A stretch of DNA of 64,000 nucleotides from Anaeramoeba flamelloides. Taxonomy: Eukaryota; Metamonada; Anaeramoebidae. Every line of letters starts with the position of its first letter. Positions within the stretch are counted from its first letter, which is position 1. Under the pieces are notes generated by a model. The model was not told the DNA's origin, searched no databases, and saw nothing but the letters and a program-made list of their open reading frames with translations. Location of the stretch: assembly GCA_027625915.1 (NCBI GenBank), contig JANTQA010000033.1, positions 8,804,001 through 8,868,000 of the forward strand. The letters run 5' to 3'. This document shows, in pieces, positions 11,401-23,701 of the stretch. The position numbers and the translations under genes were made by a program.

Positions 11401-12911
11401 TCAAAATCCAATCGAATCAAAACCAATTTATTAGTGGTTGGCAAATTCCTTCAGACTTTAAGTAACATGTCGACGTTTGGCAAAAAAGAAAAACTATTTT
11501 TAAAAGTGCCCGAAAATTACATTCAAAATGCAAGGTCAAGATTATTAAAGTTCTTGGATAAACTCTGTGACATCGAAGACCCTCGCCCAGATCCAGAACT
11601 CGACAAATATATGCTGCTATCAAAATCTGACTTAGAAATCAATATTACACTAAATGATATCTATTTTGTACACGAATGCCTCCACGAGCATTTAGATAAA
11701 TTTAAAACAGTGAACAAGGATCCCATTGTTGTCGCCGTCGAGTCCCTGGGCGGAGTACACGAACAATTAAAACGACAGGATAATTGCGAAATCACTTTAA
11801 ACCTCTTGGAATGCTTGAATTTGAGTGCCAAGATCGTCAACCCCGAGGCCTCTGAAATTTATACAGAAACAATTCTGCTTCTCGTAACACTAAACGAAAA
11901 GGTATTTGGAGACAAAAACGAAGAAGAAATCGAAAAGGGTGATTTAATTGAAACCCTATGGGATATCGAAGTGCAGTTGGAAGAAGAAAGAGATGAATTT
12001 GGTGAAATACCTGAAAAGACAATAAGAAATGTTCGAAAGGTTATTGGTAATATCAATCGATTATTGAAGCAAAATAAAATCCAAAAAAAAAAAAATTTTT
12101 TCAAATTAAGAACCAAAGTGAAAATTTATCTTAACGAAAAGGAATCAATTTTAGATAGAATACAGGGCGAAATCGAATTATTAAATTTAGCAAGAAAAAA
12201 TTTGAAAAAATACAGAGACTATATTATTGGCCTAGAGGAAGAATTTGTTAAATATATTGAAAAAAATGATATTGTTGATCAGCAATCAAAAAAAAATAAA
12301 AATAAAAATAAAAATATAAACGAACAAACTTTGACAACTAGAATGCTTGGTATACCACCTCAACGTAATATTTATAAATATTTACCTACGGAATTGGAAC
12401 AAAGTGGAGTAGTGACCAAATTTGCTTTTGATAATAGCCAGTAATTTTTTACTTTTTATTTTTTTTTATTTCCTTTTTTCTTTCTCTCTTTTTTATCATT
12501 ATCTATTTTATCTTTTTTTTCTTTATTATTTCTTTCTTTCTTTTCTTTTTTCATTCTTTTTCATTTTTTTTTCATTCTCTTTCTTTTTCTATTTTTTGAA
12601 TGATCTAATATTTTGTTTTTATATTCCCTTTTATTTTTTTAAAATTAATATTTAATTTTTTTTTTTTGTTTCATCCAATTTACATAACTAATAGAAAAGA
12701 AAATATGTTCTTTTTAATAACTATTTATCCTGAAGACGAATTTCAAATTGGACTTTATAATTCTGAAATTCAAGTACCGATTTATGAAAAAGATATTACA
12801 ATGAAAAAACTTTTACAAAAAAAAGAAAAATCCAAACTTGATCTACATTTAGGCGAATCATTACATATGAATATTCTCCCTTTAATGGTTCTATTATCAG
12901 AAATAGAATAA
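5463..12911 (+). CDS. RasGAP/RasGAP_C (IQGAP-related, Gap1/DGAP1-like) protein, four exons
   Basis: Predicted GTPase-activating protein for Ras-family GTPases. Exons 5463-5795, 6034-6207, 10855-12440 and 12695-12911 join in frame with GT-AG borders (phases 0, 0, 2) to give about 769 aa. Residues 1-111 are a charged helical leader. The RasGAP domain begins near residue 112 (DPKYLGNLFRYI). It continues through the arginine-finger region at about residue 187 (TDTLLRSNTNITKLL) to FLRYLNPSLVTP. Residues about 525-769 are the RasGAP_C domain that defines IQGAP relatives, with coiled coil and a basic KNKNKNKN insert; the final exon supplies its conserved last 70 residues. No CH, WW or IQ modules occur, so the layout matches fission-yeast Gap1 and Dictyostelium DGAP1 rather than animal IQGAPs. 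The arginine finger, which IQGAP1 lacks, appears to be kept, so catalysis is plausible. Intron 2 is unusually long (4.6 kb). Confidence 0.88.
5808..5850 (+). repeat. CTTTTT microsatellite in intron 1
   Basis: About seven tandem CTTTTT units form a polypyrimidine tract inside intron 1 (5796-6033) of the RasGAP gene, followed by more T-runs up to the AG acceptor at 6032-6033. Translation through it gives a meaningless LFLFLF string, which marks where exon 1 ends. Confidence 0.8.
6890..7661. mobile_element. Fold-back element family X, copy 1 (interrupted by a LINE)
   Basis: Terminal inverted repeats of about 90 bp: the left arm (TATCTAAAACAAAG ... TTATCTCTTAAGATCC) matches the reverse complement of the right arm (7560-7661). 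Internal sequence is related to two other copies at 46396-46764 and 59076-59454. The 341-bp LINE fragment at 7211-7551 is nested in it. Without the insertion the element would be about 415 bp. No coding capacity is seen. Confidence 0.7.
7211..7551 (+). mobile_element. Severely 5'-truncated LINE fragment with 13-bp target-site duplication
   Basis: Encodes the C-terminal end of a LINE reverse-transcriptase protein: a zinc-knuckle-like motif CDILIEDIPHMLWECPTYN near 7226-7282, then a decayed remainder. It ends in a short A/T-rich tandem tail (AAATAAATAAATAAAATA). The flanks repeat AAAATGGAAATTA at 7198-7210 and 7552-7564, the signature of target-primed insertion. This is a different LINE lineage from the two elements at 24559-25880 and 30891-33767. 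Confidence 0.72.
9521..9975. mobile_element. Fold-back element in the RasGAP intron
   Basis: Inverted arms of about 90 bp share AATAGAACCTGAAAAAGAAA and AAGTAAGATC. The left arm lies at about 9521-9625 and the right arm at about 9880-9975, separated by about 250 bp of AT-rich sequence without an ORF. It looks like a non-autonomous inverted-repeat transposon. Confidence 0.6.
10180..10400 (-). repeat. Diverged interspersed repeat Z, copy 1
   Basis: Related in inverted orientation to about 61860-62085. Shared blocks include ATAATTGATCTTTGAAGAA, AAATAAGAAATAA and AATGTTCATTTTGATCTTTC in the same order. Overall similarity looks moderate (by eye roughly 70%), suggesting an old dispersed element. 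No ORF. Confidence 0.5.
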
Positions 12912-14896
12912 ATATTTAACCTATGAACACCATATGCTATTTTTATAACACAAAATTTAAAACTATATCTTTATTTAAATTTTTATTAAAAAAAAATTAT
13001 TTATTAAAAACATATTTAAGTTACAATAAATTAATCTTTTTTGAATTATTAACAAAGATCATAATTTTTTTTCTTTTTATATTATTGTTTTTCTGAAAGT
13101 AAAATTATCGATTTACAAAAGATAAAAATAAAACAATTTATTTCAAAATGAACTTATTTGAACAGTTAAAAAAAATATATTCTCATGTTATTCACAACAA
13201 CTTTAAAAATTTTCAAAAATGAAAACATGTAAATTTCAAATATGTCTTTTTTAAGATTTTTTTTTAAAAATTTTCATTATTTATTTCTTTTCTATATAGA
13301 CCAGTTTCCATTTTTCTAAAAATGTTAAAAAATTATAATTTCTTGTCTTTTTTGCCAAGAATAACATATAGATTTTTTGTGTGTAATACTTTTAAAAATA
13401 TTTAATAATATTCGTATAATATTTGTTATACTTTCTATCTTTTCAAATTCCCTTTCTTCAGTTGTTCCACACCACCTCCCCCTCCTTTTTTTTTTTTTCT
13501 AAGTGTTACAAGGAGGTACAAATGATAAAACATCATTATTAAAATCTGAAAAACTTTTTAATCTTGTTTGAAAAGAACTTTAAAAAAAACTAATCAATTA
13601 ATATCTTCAAATTTATAGTATTAAAAACAAAAATTGAAAATTTTGAGATAGATAAAACTATTACCACAATTAACATTTCACCTTGAGTAATAATGTTGAT
13701 TTTCCACATAATCAACATTGCAGAACTTCAAATTCTTTTGTAAATTAAATTTATTGTTATTAGCAGTACCACGATTGAGAAACTCTCTAGTCAAAAGAAA
13801 ACAAAGGTATTTTACATTATTATTATTATTAAGGAAGTGTAAATTACCCCCTAAATATCCTTTTACTTAAATATCCTAATAGATAATTCAAGCTTTTAAT
13901 GATAAATTTCACCATTGTCAATGGAAAGACATTCCCAAATTTTTTATATTTAAAAAGCAAAAAAAAAAAAATTATAAGAAAAAACAAAGTAAAAAAAAAA
14001 GTTATCAATTGGGTTGATAAGAAGTTAGTAGTAAAAGATCAAAAAAAAATCCAATTCTGATCTTTAAGTAGAAACATCCAAAATCACAGACACAATAGTT
14101 TTGATTGATTAAAATTAAAATAATAATTGATCATGAGTGTTCATATGGGGATTATTCTTTAAGTTGTTATAATTTCTTTTTTCTGGTTGTTCTGATTTAC
14201 TTTAAACCTTTGACATTTTTTGGCCTTTGCTTGAGATTTTTTATTTTCAAGTTACTCGCACTTTTATTTTTAAGAATCTATGTATTGAATAAGTAACCAC
14301 TTGTTCTTTCTACTGTGGAAACCTTCTTTTCAATATAAAGAAGATCTAAACAGAGACAGAAAATGGAAAAAAAATAAAAAAAGGTGTTTTTAAATTGAAA
14401 AAATTTTAAATGGCATATTGGATAGATTTTGTTTGAATTCAAATTTAGGATATTTTCTTGATTTATAAATCATATTATTTTTCCATAATTAAAATAGCTC
14501 AAAAAATTGATTCGAAAATTATTACTAAAAGTTGACCACAAAATTAAAATTAAGCTCAATTTTCGTAAAAAACCTGCTATTCATAAAAAAACATCATTAA
14601 CTCAGATACATTTAAAATAATTGGATCATCAATCTGTATATTTAAAGATGGAAAATATTTAACTTAAATCTGTTTCCTAAATCTCAATTAGTTACTGAAA
14701 AATTCAATTTCTGTAAAAAATTAAATAATTAACCAGAGATTTTTTTGACCAATTTATTTTCCACAGATTGATAATATATATATTCCAAATATAAAAAATA
14801 CATGGAAAGAAACTTAAATAATTATTATTTCTGTTTTTAAAGTATTAAAGGTTATTGAGTTATTCATTGAAATTAAAAATAATAAAAAAATAGTTA

Positions 14897-15093
14897 CAGA
14901 TAGTTCCACTTTTAAGATGGAAACTTTCAACGATATTTAAAGCCTGAAAAAAGATCTCACATTAAGCCACAAAAATCAAATTCTATTACAATAATTTGTG
15001 TACAAAAAAATTCCAAAAAATTTACTTTAATTTGAGATTTTTCAGTACCTTAAATTTCCTTGAAAGATTGTGTCTTAATAGTGTAACTGACTG
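14897..15093. mobile_element. Palindromic CAGTCAGT MITE, copy 3 (degenerate)
   Basis: Same length and layout as 2435-2631 but with many substitutions (starts CAGATAGTTCCAC, ends GTAACTGACTG). TA dinucleotides still flank both ends. It appears to be the oldest copy in the window. Confidence 0.7.
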
Positions 15094-15094
15094 T

Positions 15095-15162
15095 ACTTAA
15101 GGAAGTACTAAATATTGTTTTTTATAGACTTGAATACTCTTATTTTGGTTTTTATTTTAAGA
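15095..15162 (+). repeat. Direct repeat, unit 1 (partner at 15487-15555)
   Basis: ACTTAAGGAAGTACTAAAT and the following 50 bp recur at 15487-15555 with few differences, about 390 bp apart. Unit 1 begins immediately at the right edge of the MITE at 14897-15093. Origin unknown. Confidence 0.6.
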
Positions 15163-15486
15163 TTTAGAAATGGAATTTTTAAAAAAAATTTTAAAAAATG
15201 ACTAGTATCATAATCTTAATTCAGTTAATATTTCAACAATTTTTGGTTTTAATGGTTAAGATTCCTCTTATTGAGGATTTCTCAATTCTGTCATTATATA
15301 CATCAGAAAAGTTCCCATACATATTAAATGATTTAAAAGTGTATTTTAAATTCTATAGGTTTAATTTTAACATTTAATATAGAAAAAAAATAAAAGGAAG
15401 AGAAAACTAAACTCAGTTTATTATTCAAAGATCAGTAATAATGATTTCGTAAATCTTGAAATAAAAAAAAAATATATAAAAAGGTT

Positions 15487-15555
15487 ACTTAAGGAAGTAC
15501 TAAATATTGATTTGTATATACTTGAATGCTCTTATTTTGGTTTCTATCTTAGAAA
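15487..15555 (+). repeat. Direct repeat, unit 2 (partner at 15095-15162)
   Basis: Second copy of the 70-bp unit at 15095. The pair could be the ends of a larger decayed element or a local duplication. Confidence 0.6.
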
Positions 15556-16070
15556 TAAGTGAAGTAATTATTTTTTTTTTTTTTCAAAATTAATAATTCT
15601 TAATTATAATCCCTAACATGATCAATGGTGTAAATAACCCATGTTTTTCTCCTTAAACCAATTATAAAAATTTTTACTAATCTTTTTTCTCTCTTTTTTT
15701 TTCAACATAGATATTTCGAGAAAGATTATATCAAGTATATACTTGGTTCGTATTGAAATTGGCTTCTGATGTTGGATTTTGATAAATGTAAAAGGTTAAA
15801 AGATTTTGAAATACTTTTGATTCAAAAATTTCGTACATTTACAAAATTTCTGAGATTAAATGATTTTTTTTATAAAAATTCAAAAATCAAATTTTGCTCA
15901 TTTTTATGTCAATAATTACATTTTTAATCTTTCAATATCTTCATAATCCTCATTTAAAAATTCTTTAAATAATTCTAGAACTTTTTTAAATGTTATTTTC
16001 ATTCTATTTATATATTTCTTTTATTTCTACAGTTTTTAAAAATAGTTTATCAAGATTAAATTTTTGTAAT

Positions 16071-16767
16071 CACTACAAAGAAAATTTAAATACCTAAAAT
16101 TAAAGTTAGCCAAAACTATACATTGGATTTCAGTTATATTTCTTTTATAAATTATTTTTTCAAAGTTATCATAATTTTATGTAATAAAAACGGGATAGCT
16201 ATTTAACTCTTGAAAATCTGAATACCCCCCTTTTCAAAAATACCGACTTTTGAAAAAAACACCTATTTTCAGGGTATTTTTTTATTGGAAAAAGTTGAAA
16301 TGAATTAATTTTTGATTGAATGTTAAGATTGAAAAAAGAATATATGTTAAAGCAATTTGCAGAAAACAATTGGGAACGTATATAAAAACTCAAACATGGA
16401 AAAAAATAAAATGATAAAAAATATTCCACAAACAGATAAAAAATCAGATTTTCAATTTAATTGAGCAATATCTTTTGATTGAAATATTTTGTACTATTTT
16501 CAAATTGAAAAATATGTTTCCTTTTATACTATTAAAAAAATACTTGAAAATTATCTCTCTACTAAGTCAATTAAAAAATTCAAAAATTTTACAATTAAAA
16601 ATGAAAAAAATATTACTGAAAAATTTCATTTTTTTTTCAATTTCTATTAATATCTATTAAAGTTGTAAACCTCATTGAAAATTGTTATGTATAATAATGT
16701 TTATTATATGAGTGTATTAGAAAAATACAAAATTTTGAGATTTTTTTTTGAAAAAATATTCCTTGTA
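16071..16767. mobile_element. CACTA-type non-autonomous element, tandem copy 1
   Basis: Begins CACTACAAAGAAAATTT and ends TTCCTTGTA, directly abutting copy 2. The CACTACAA(G)GAAAA terminus matches what is known for CACTA/EnSpm transposons. The 697-bp unit repeats at 16768 with about 95% identity by eye. Internal short frames (16199-16429 minus, 16475-16660 plus) are AT-rich and have no domain. Confidence 0.65.
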
Positions 16768-17469
16768 CACTACAAGGAAAATTTAAATACCGAAAATTAA
16801 AGTTAGCCTAAACTATACATTGGATTTCAGTTATACTTCTTTTATAAATTATTTTTTCAAAGTTATCATAATTTTATGTAATAAAAAATAGGATAGCTAT
16901 TAAACTCTTGAAAATCTGAATACCCCCCTTTTCAAAAATACCGACTTTTGAAAAAAACACCTATTTTCAGGGTATTTTTTTATTGGTAAAAGTTGAAATG
17001 AATTAATTTTTGATTGAACATTAAGATTGAAAAAAGAATATATGTTAAAGCAATTTGCAGAAAACAATCGGGAACGTATATAAAAACTCAAACATGGAAA
17101 AAAATAAAATGATAAAAAATATTCCTAAAACAGATAAAAAATCAGATTTTCAATTTAATTTAGCAATATCTTTTGATTGAAATATTTTGTACTATTTTCA
17201 AATTGAAAAATATGATTCTTTTTAGACTATTAAAAAAATACTTGAAAATTATCTCTCTACTAGTTCAATTAAAAAATTCAAAAATTTTACAATTAAAAAT
17301 GAAAAAAATATTACTGAAAAATTTCATTTTTTTTTCAATTTCTATTAATATCTATTAAAGTTGTAAACCTCATTGAAAATTGTTATGTATAATAATGTTT
17401 ATTAGATGAGTGTATTTCAAAAATACAAACTTTAGAGATTTTTTTTTTGAAAAAATTTTCCTTGTAGTG
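16768..17469. mobile_element. CACTA-type non-autonomous element, tandem copy 2
   Basis: Begins CACTACAAGGAAAATTT and ends AAATTTTCCTTGTAGTG, giving perfect-looking terminal inverted repeats of about 17 bp. It shares its left terminus with the end of copy 1 (CCTTGTACACTACAAGG at 16761-16777). No clear 3-bp target duplication flanks the pair (AAT on the left, ATG on the right). Confidence 0.68.
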
Positions 17470-17619
17470 ATGGGCAAAAGCGAAAAACCTCTCTATGCTT
17501 CACAACATCAATCAAAAATCTACAAATCCTTTCTTCAAGATTATTTAGTAGAGATTGTTTCAAGCAATTTAAATAATCGTACACTAAAACGCATTACTTT
17601 CAACAACAACACACTTTAA
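17470..17619 (+). CDS. Small ORF or gene remnant (49 aa), uncertain
   Basis: An ATG at 17470, directly at the right border of the CACTA-type pair, opens a 49-codon frame (MGKSEKPLYASQHQSKIYK...). Its composition looks coding. After its TAA the same frame continues with protein-like sequence (RRTLALRWKICKIKEQFGLS) to about 17690. It may be the broken end of a gene cut by the transposon or a transposon flank. It is not needed for the phosphatase gene that starts at 17768. I do not recognise it. Confidence 0.3.
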   Translation: MGKSEKPLYASQHQSKIYKSFLQDYLVEIVSSNLNNRTLKRITFNNNTL

Positions 17620-17767
17620 TTAGATACAATTCTAAGGAGAACTTTAGCCCTTAGATGGAAAATTTGTAAAATTAAAGAACAATTTGGTTTGTCATTTTTT
17701 ACCCTTTCATTTCAAATCGATTTCTTTTTCTTTTCAACATTAACTTTTTCATCATCACACCTCCAAA

Positions 17768-19818
17768 ATGAACTATGAAAAAATTCTCAAAACTCTTTGT
17801 TTGAGTAAGAAAAAGAAATTGACTCTTCCTCAATTAAGAGATATTTCTTTTCGAGTTATTTCTATTTTAATTCAAGAGAATAATATAATCAACTTAAGCT
17901 CACCAATAAAAATTTTTGGAGACATACATGGGTACAACACTTTCTTACCTTGGTTACGTTGAATCACTCTTAACACTGTTAATGTAATTTTTTTACTTTT
18001 TTTTTATGGATCCTAATTTCCTATAGTCAATTCCATGATCTTTATGATGCAATAGCATTTAACAACGAGGACATATACGCACAATTTGACCAGGATAATT
18101 CTAAATATCTTTTTTTAGGTGATTTTGTTGATCGAGGCAGTTTTAGTGTCAAAACCATCTCATTAATCCTTTTGCTCAAAATATTGTATAAACTTTCAAA
18201 ACAAAATTATTTATTTCCTTTTTTCGTCTTGTTATTCAAAAGTTTCTTTTACACTTCTCATACCAACCTATATTAAACAAACTAGGAATCCAAAAAAATG
18301 TTTTTTGCTTCGTGGGTAAATTTTTTATTCTTCTCGATCTATTCGTGATCTTCACCAACCTCTTTACTTTTCTTTTTGTTGCAACAACTGTTGAACTTAA
18401 TTTTTATTTCTTGAATATAGAAACCATGAGACAAGGGCAATTAATCAGGTTAGTAATTGTTTTTTTTTTTTTTTTTGTTATTTTATTTTTCCATCATTTT
18501 TGTTTCTCAAAACCCTTTTTGAATTCAAAAAAGCCAAAACAACAAATAACAAGCAATAAACACACCATAAATATTCTGACAAATAAGTATATTTTGATCC
18601 TCACAAAAGAGTGTTGAAAAGAACATTTAAGGATGAAAACTTAACTGAAATGAAAAGTTTAAATTTCCTTGATCAAATTATTGAATCAGAAGAATAATGG
18701 TGATTACTGTTGAGAGAAAAATGTTGGGCACAGAAAAATGGTTGTACACCATTTTTTATTGGGAATATTAGTAAAATTGAAAATCAAATCCTATTGATAA
18801 CTAGGTGAATTTTATCTAAATCCAGGTTTAAATGTGTTATAAGTTCACTAATCTGTGGTTTGTGTAGAATACTCATTTGGGTGGTTGATAAATTAAAGTA
18901 GATCATGCTATTTTAACAAAAATCCAAGTTTTAGTCAAATTTGCTATTAATTCTGAAAATGGTAATTATTAAACTTGCTTTAGATTATAAGAGATAAGGT
19001 TTTGAAAAAGTGGAATTACGTTAACTATTATTCTAATAAGTAGACTATTGTTATTTTCTTGGGTTATTTCACAAACGAAAGAAATTAAAAATCATTTCTA
19101 GTAATGTACCCAATTAAAATTGCAGTCCAACTATTTTTCTCTGTCCAACATTTTTCTCTCAACAGTTAAACAAAAAATAATAGCCCAATACTCATAAGAA
19201 CGATTGAAAGTTAGAATCATAAAATCCTTTTCCTCAAAACAAATTTGTTGAATAGAGTCAAGGGAATTATTAATTAGATTGAAAATAGAACCACTATGAT
19301 ATTTTTTATTGGATATTTTGAGATTAGGTTTTATTTTTTTTTGGTTAATGAAGCAGCTTCCATAAAGTTAAATTTTTCACTTTTTCTTAAATTACAAAAA
19401 AGATTAGAAAACAACATTTTTTACTTTACTTGTGTCTAGTTGCTTACTAATATTCAAAGTAAGTGTTGAAAAACAATTTATTAATTCTAATTTCACAATT
19501 AAAATTAAATGCCATTTGGATATTAAAGTTGCTTTTTTTAATCTACTTTTGAGAAATGTTAAATGACTTAACTTTTATTCTTATCTCAACATTCTATTGT
19601 GACATTTGATTTTATTTTGGAAAAAAAATTTACTAAATTGTTTCCAAGATAAGGCACTTAAATTTAAAAATCAAACAAAACCACAACTAAACACTAATAA
19701 GACAGTTTTCAGATCCAATTGTAAATTAAAGAAAAAAGTTAAAGTGTTGAATTCTTGTTTAAGACTCTTATTCTAATTGAACTTACCCTAAAATTTAATA
19801 GTAACAATATGAGTTTGA

Positions 19819-19851
<33 letters not shown>

Positions 19852-22800
19852 GAAATAAATGATAAACAATCATTTTATGTTGAAACTTTTTTTGTGAAAT
19901 ATTTTGAATTTAAACTGATTTTTTTAAAAAATTATTAAAGCCAAGTGATTGTTTTAACTAAAGAGAATTAAAAATATAGAATAGGCTTAATGATATCGAT
20001 TATCCTGTGTATTTCTATTATCTGTAAATCAAATCTAATATGATAATAAGTTGAGATTCAAGGATTATTCCTCAAATATACGTATTGTCAATACAAATGT
20101 TCAGTCAACGCACCAACAAGGTCTAAAACCAAAAGAAAAATCTCTTTTGATCTGATCACTGGTTTAATTTCTTTTCTTGAATTTATTTTTCAAAATTAAT
20201 TGTTTCTTTGAAGATCTTGATATCATTAAATCTATTTATTCTTTTTTTAATTCTAAAATATATTAAAATTACTTGAAAAGTTATAAAGTATTAAATTGGA
20301 ATTAATTTTAAACACTGGTATGAATACCAATATCATGATTTGTGATTTAAATCATATCGATTAGAATCTTGCAATTCAAATAATTACACATTTTATTAAA
20401 ATTGATTGGGAATTGAAATAAAAATGATACATTAAAATTGTACACGTCAAAAAGAATAATTAATATGAATTCAAGGATTTTTTAAAATTCAAAAAAATAA
20501 GGAATTTCAAAGATTAGAAAAGTAATAGAAAAGGTTTATTTTTTTAATTGGATTTTTCTGATATATTTTGTTAAATTGATGAGTTAAATTCGAGTAAATA
20601 TTTTAAAAAAAGTTTTAAATAAATCTAAAAATAGTTTTAAATTTCTAAAAAAAGTTTATATTTTTATTTATGAAAATTCAAAAGAATTATCTAGAAAATA
20701 TAATAATATTTTTCAAAGATAAAAACAAAAAGTAGTTTATTATTTTATTAATAATAAAGAATTTATTAAAACATTTCAAGAAAGGTAAAAAAAAAAAAAA
20801 AAAAAAAAGACTTTTATTAATTAACAAAAAAATTGTTTAATAATATTAAAATTATATTACCAAAATGAAATGAATTACTTTTTAATAGCTTGGGACTATT
20901 AAATAAAAAGTTATATAATGAATACCAACGAAACCTGAAATTTTCTTTTATAAAATACAATTGTTAAAAAAATATAGTTATTATTATACTTGATTTTTAA
21001 AAATATCTAGAATAATTAGATGTGGAAAATATTTTCAGCTAAAATTATCCAAATAACTACTAAATATTATATAAAGAAAATTTGAAAATACAAAGTAAAT
21101 GGATTTAGCCTTAGATCTCAAAAAATAATCTCAATAAAAATAAAAAAATTTCTCCAATTTTAATTTTTTTTTTAATAATATTTTCTCTAAAATTTTAATT
21201 GTAGATATTAGTAAAATTAAAGTTTTTACATTTTGTTTTTTTTTAAATTTTTTTGGAGAATCTAGAACTTAAGAGCACTAATATAATTTTTAATAAACTA
21301 TCACATTTTTCAATTACAGTGATTGCTCTGGTGTTACTACACCCCTAAGATGTTTTTTTTTCTCCATAATTTTATTTTATTAGAATTTCGAAAGGCTAAA
21401 AAGAGTTGCATTGCAATATACTAATAAATCCAAAAATGTAGAAAACTTTTAGAGTTCAATTCACTATTTTTCGTTTAAATATAAAAAAAAGTTGTAAAAT
21501 TAATTAGATTTTCCGAGCTAAATGTAACAAATTAATAGATATAAACTCTTTTTCAGTCAAATTGTTCCTGTTTTACTGAATAAATACAACCTATTGTATG
21601 ATTTTAACCTAGCATTCTTTTCAAAATAAATTTTCATTTTTTGTCTATAATTAGTAAATGATAAAGAAAAATATGATTCTTTATTGAAATTTCTAAACAA
21701 AAATTTCTAAATTAGAAAGGCGCAGTCAAGTGACTAGCTTTTCCAGAATTCAAGAGAATCGAGTCAAATCTTTTGATTTTTCCTCCATCTTTTCAGATTA
21801 AAAAAAAAATAACAAAAAGTGCCCCTCAAGTGCCACAGAGTGTTGTAGAGTACCTAGGTTTTTTTTACTTTTTGAAATAAAAAGAAAATTTATGAAATTT
21901 TTTGTTTATTCCAAAAATTAAAAAAAAAAAAAAAAAAAACAATGGATTTAAGAGGAAATTAACACCTCCACCCTTCAAAATAAATAAATAAAAACAATAA
22001 AAACAATAAAAAAATGTTTATATTACATAATGAAACTAAATTGTTAATAATTGGATCAAAAATATTAATTTTTTTTTCTTCTTTCTTTTAAATATTTCTA
22101 TTTTCTTTTATTTTAATTATTATAAACCTATAATTAGGCATATGGATTTTATGAAGAATGTTTAAATTATTTTAACCAAGGTTCTGAAGCTTGGGCAATT
22201 TTTAATGAGATTTTTGATCATCTGCCACTTGTTGCTGTATGAATTATTATTTCCTTTTTTTTTTACTTTTTTGACAACAAATTTAATTTATTATTATAAT
22301 TTTGGATAATATTAACATTGGATTATAAAAAAATAAACAAAAACTTTTTGATAAAACAACTTAATTGGTTCTTGTGTTATTGATTTCATATCGTTCTTTA
22401 TTGATTCGATTTGGAAAAAATCACCTTGTTATAATCTGAGTTTGGCCTGGAAGAACGAGAAATATGATATTGTTCGAAGTGATATAAGATTATGTTGAGG
22501 AGTTTGAATAACGACGATTAATATCCTCTTAGAATAAGAACAATATCATATTTTGAGTCTGGAAGGAGAACCAAAACGAGTAAACATAAAAGGTGATTTT
22601 TGAACAAATGAAACAATACGAGGTGCTATTTATTTTTTCAACAAGGGATCTAACTCTACACAACAAAAAAACTAACAAACGAAAACAAACAAACACATTA
22701 ACCAAAACAACTAATTTGTTATTTTTTAATGGTACTTTGAAGAACTTTTTCTTAAAAGGATCTTTTTTTTCCAATGGAGTTATTGTAAACACTGAAGTAA

Positions 22801-23664
22801 ATTTTACATTTTCATCATCGGTGATAAAACTTGGTTTAAATTCATACAGAAACAAACCAGATCGTTCAACTTTTCAATGAGTCTCTATCTCCGCTTTTAT
22901 TTTCCGTTTGTAAGCCAATTCTCGAAAACAATCAAACTTAAAATATGAATACATATAAATAGTGTTCTTAACAGTGACTGATTTTGAACATTCCTCTCCA
23001 AAATTTCTTGGTTTGACAATAGAAAAATAAAATTTTTTTTTTTGTAATTTTTTGAAAATTGGTAAATTTATTTTTAATCTCCTTTCAAAATCTTTTAGTA
23101 ATAGTTTTTTTTCTCCTTTTTTCTTCGAAAAAAGAGATCAAACATTTTTAATTTTTCAAAAATGAGATTGATTTCTTTGTGAAGAAAAACGCAAAACGTT
23201 GTTTGATTTTAGACATTGTTTTTAAACAAAGAAAGGGAATTCATTCAATTTCCAACCTTTATGCGGAAAATTGATGGACTTTTTTCTTTGTCGCCTATTG
23301 AACAAATAATTGGTTTACTTGAACCTAATTAATTTTCCAATTTCGTAAATCCTTGAGCGCATCAAACCTTATATATTTATGAGATTAAAAATTCGCAAAA
23401 TAATTTGGTTAAACTCTTCTAAAATAACTTTAAATAACATTTTTAAAGTCTAGTTTAATAGTAAAATACTTCTTATTTTACCCAAATAGAATTCCAAAAA
23501 AGAAGATCAGAAAATTTTCAAACTTTTCCTAATAACTAAAGTATTTCCCAAAATCTTTACACAGCGAAGACAATACTATCCTAAACTTTTTTGAGAAACA
23601 ATCGCTTTTCATCAGTAGTTGTCTAGAATTATATAGTTAAATTTTTCCAAATAAAATGTTTGAG

Positions 23665-23701
<37 letters not shown>

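Larger units (their letters stand above)
12912..16070. other. Gene-poor AT-rich stretch
   Basis: Between the RasGAP gene and the CACTA-type elements I see no supported gene. Contents are a decayed CAGTCAGT MITE (14897-15093) and a direct repeat pair (15095-15162 and 15487-15555). A TGTAAATTACCCCC segment near 13837 recurs in diverged form near 37352. The short frame at 14105-14296 has no recognisable content. Confidence 0.55.

Noticed and set aside
12422-12655. 77-codon frame after RasGAP exon 3
   Set aside because: It is translation of the T-rich polypyrimidine tract of intron 3 (12441-12694) and gives only F/L/S strings.
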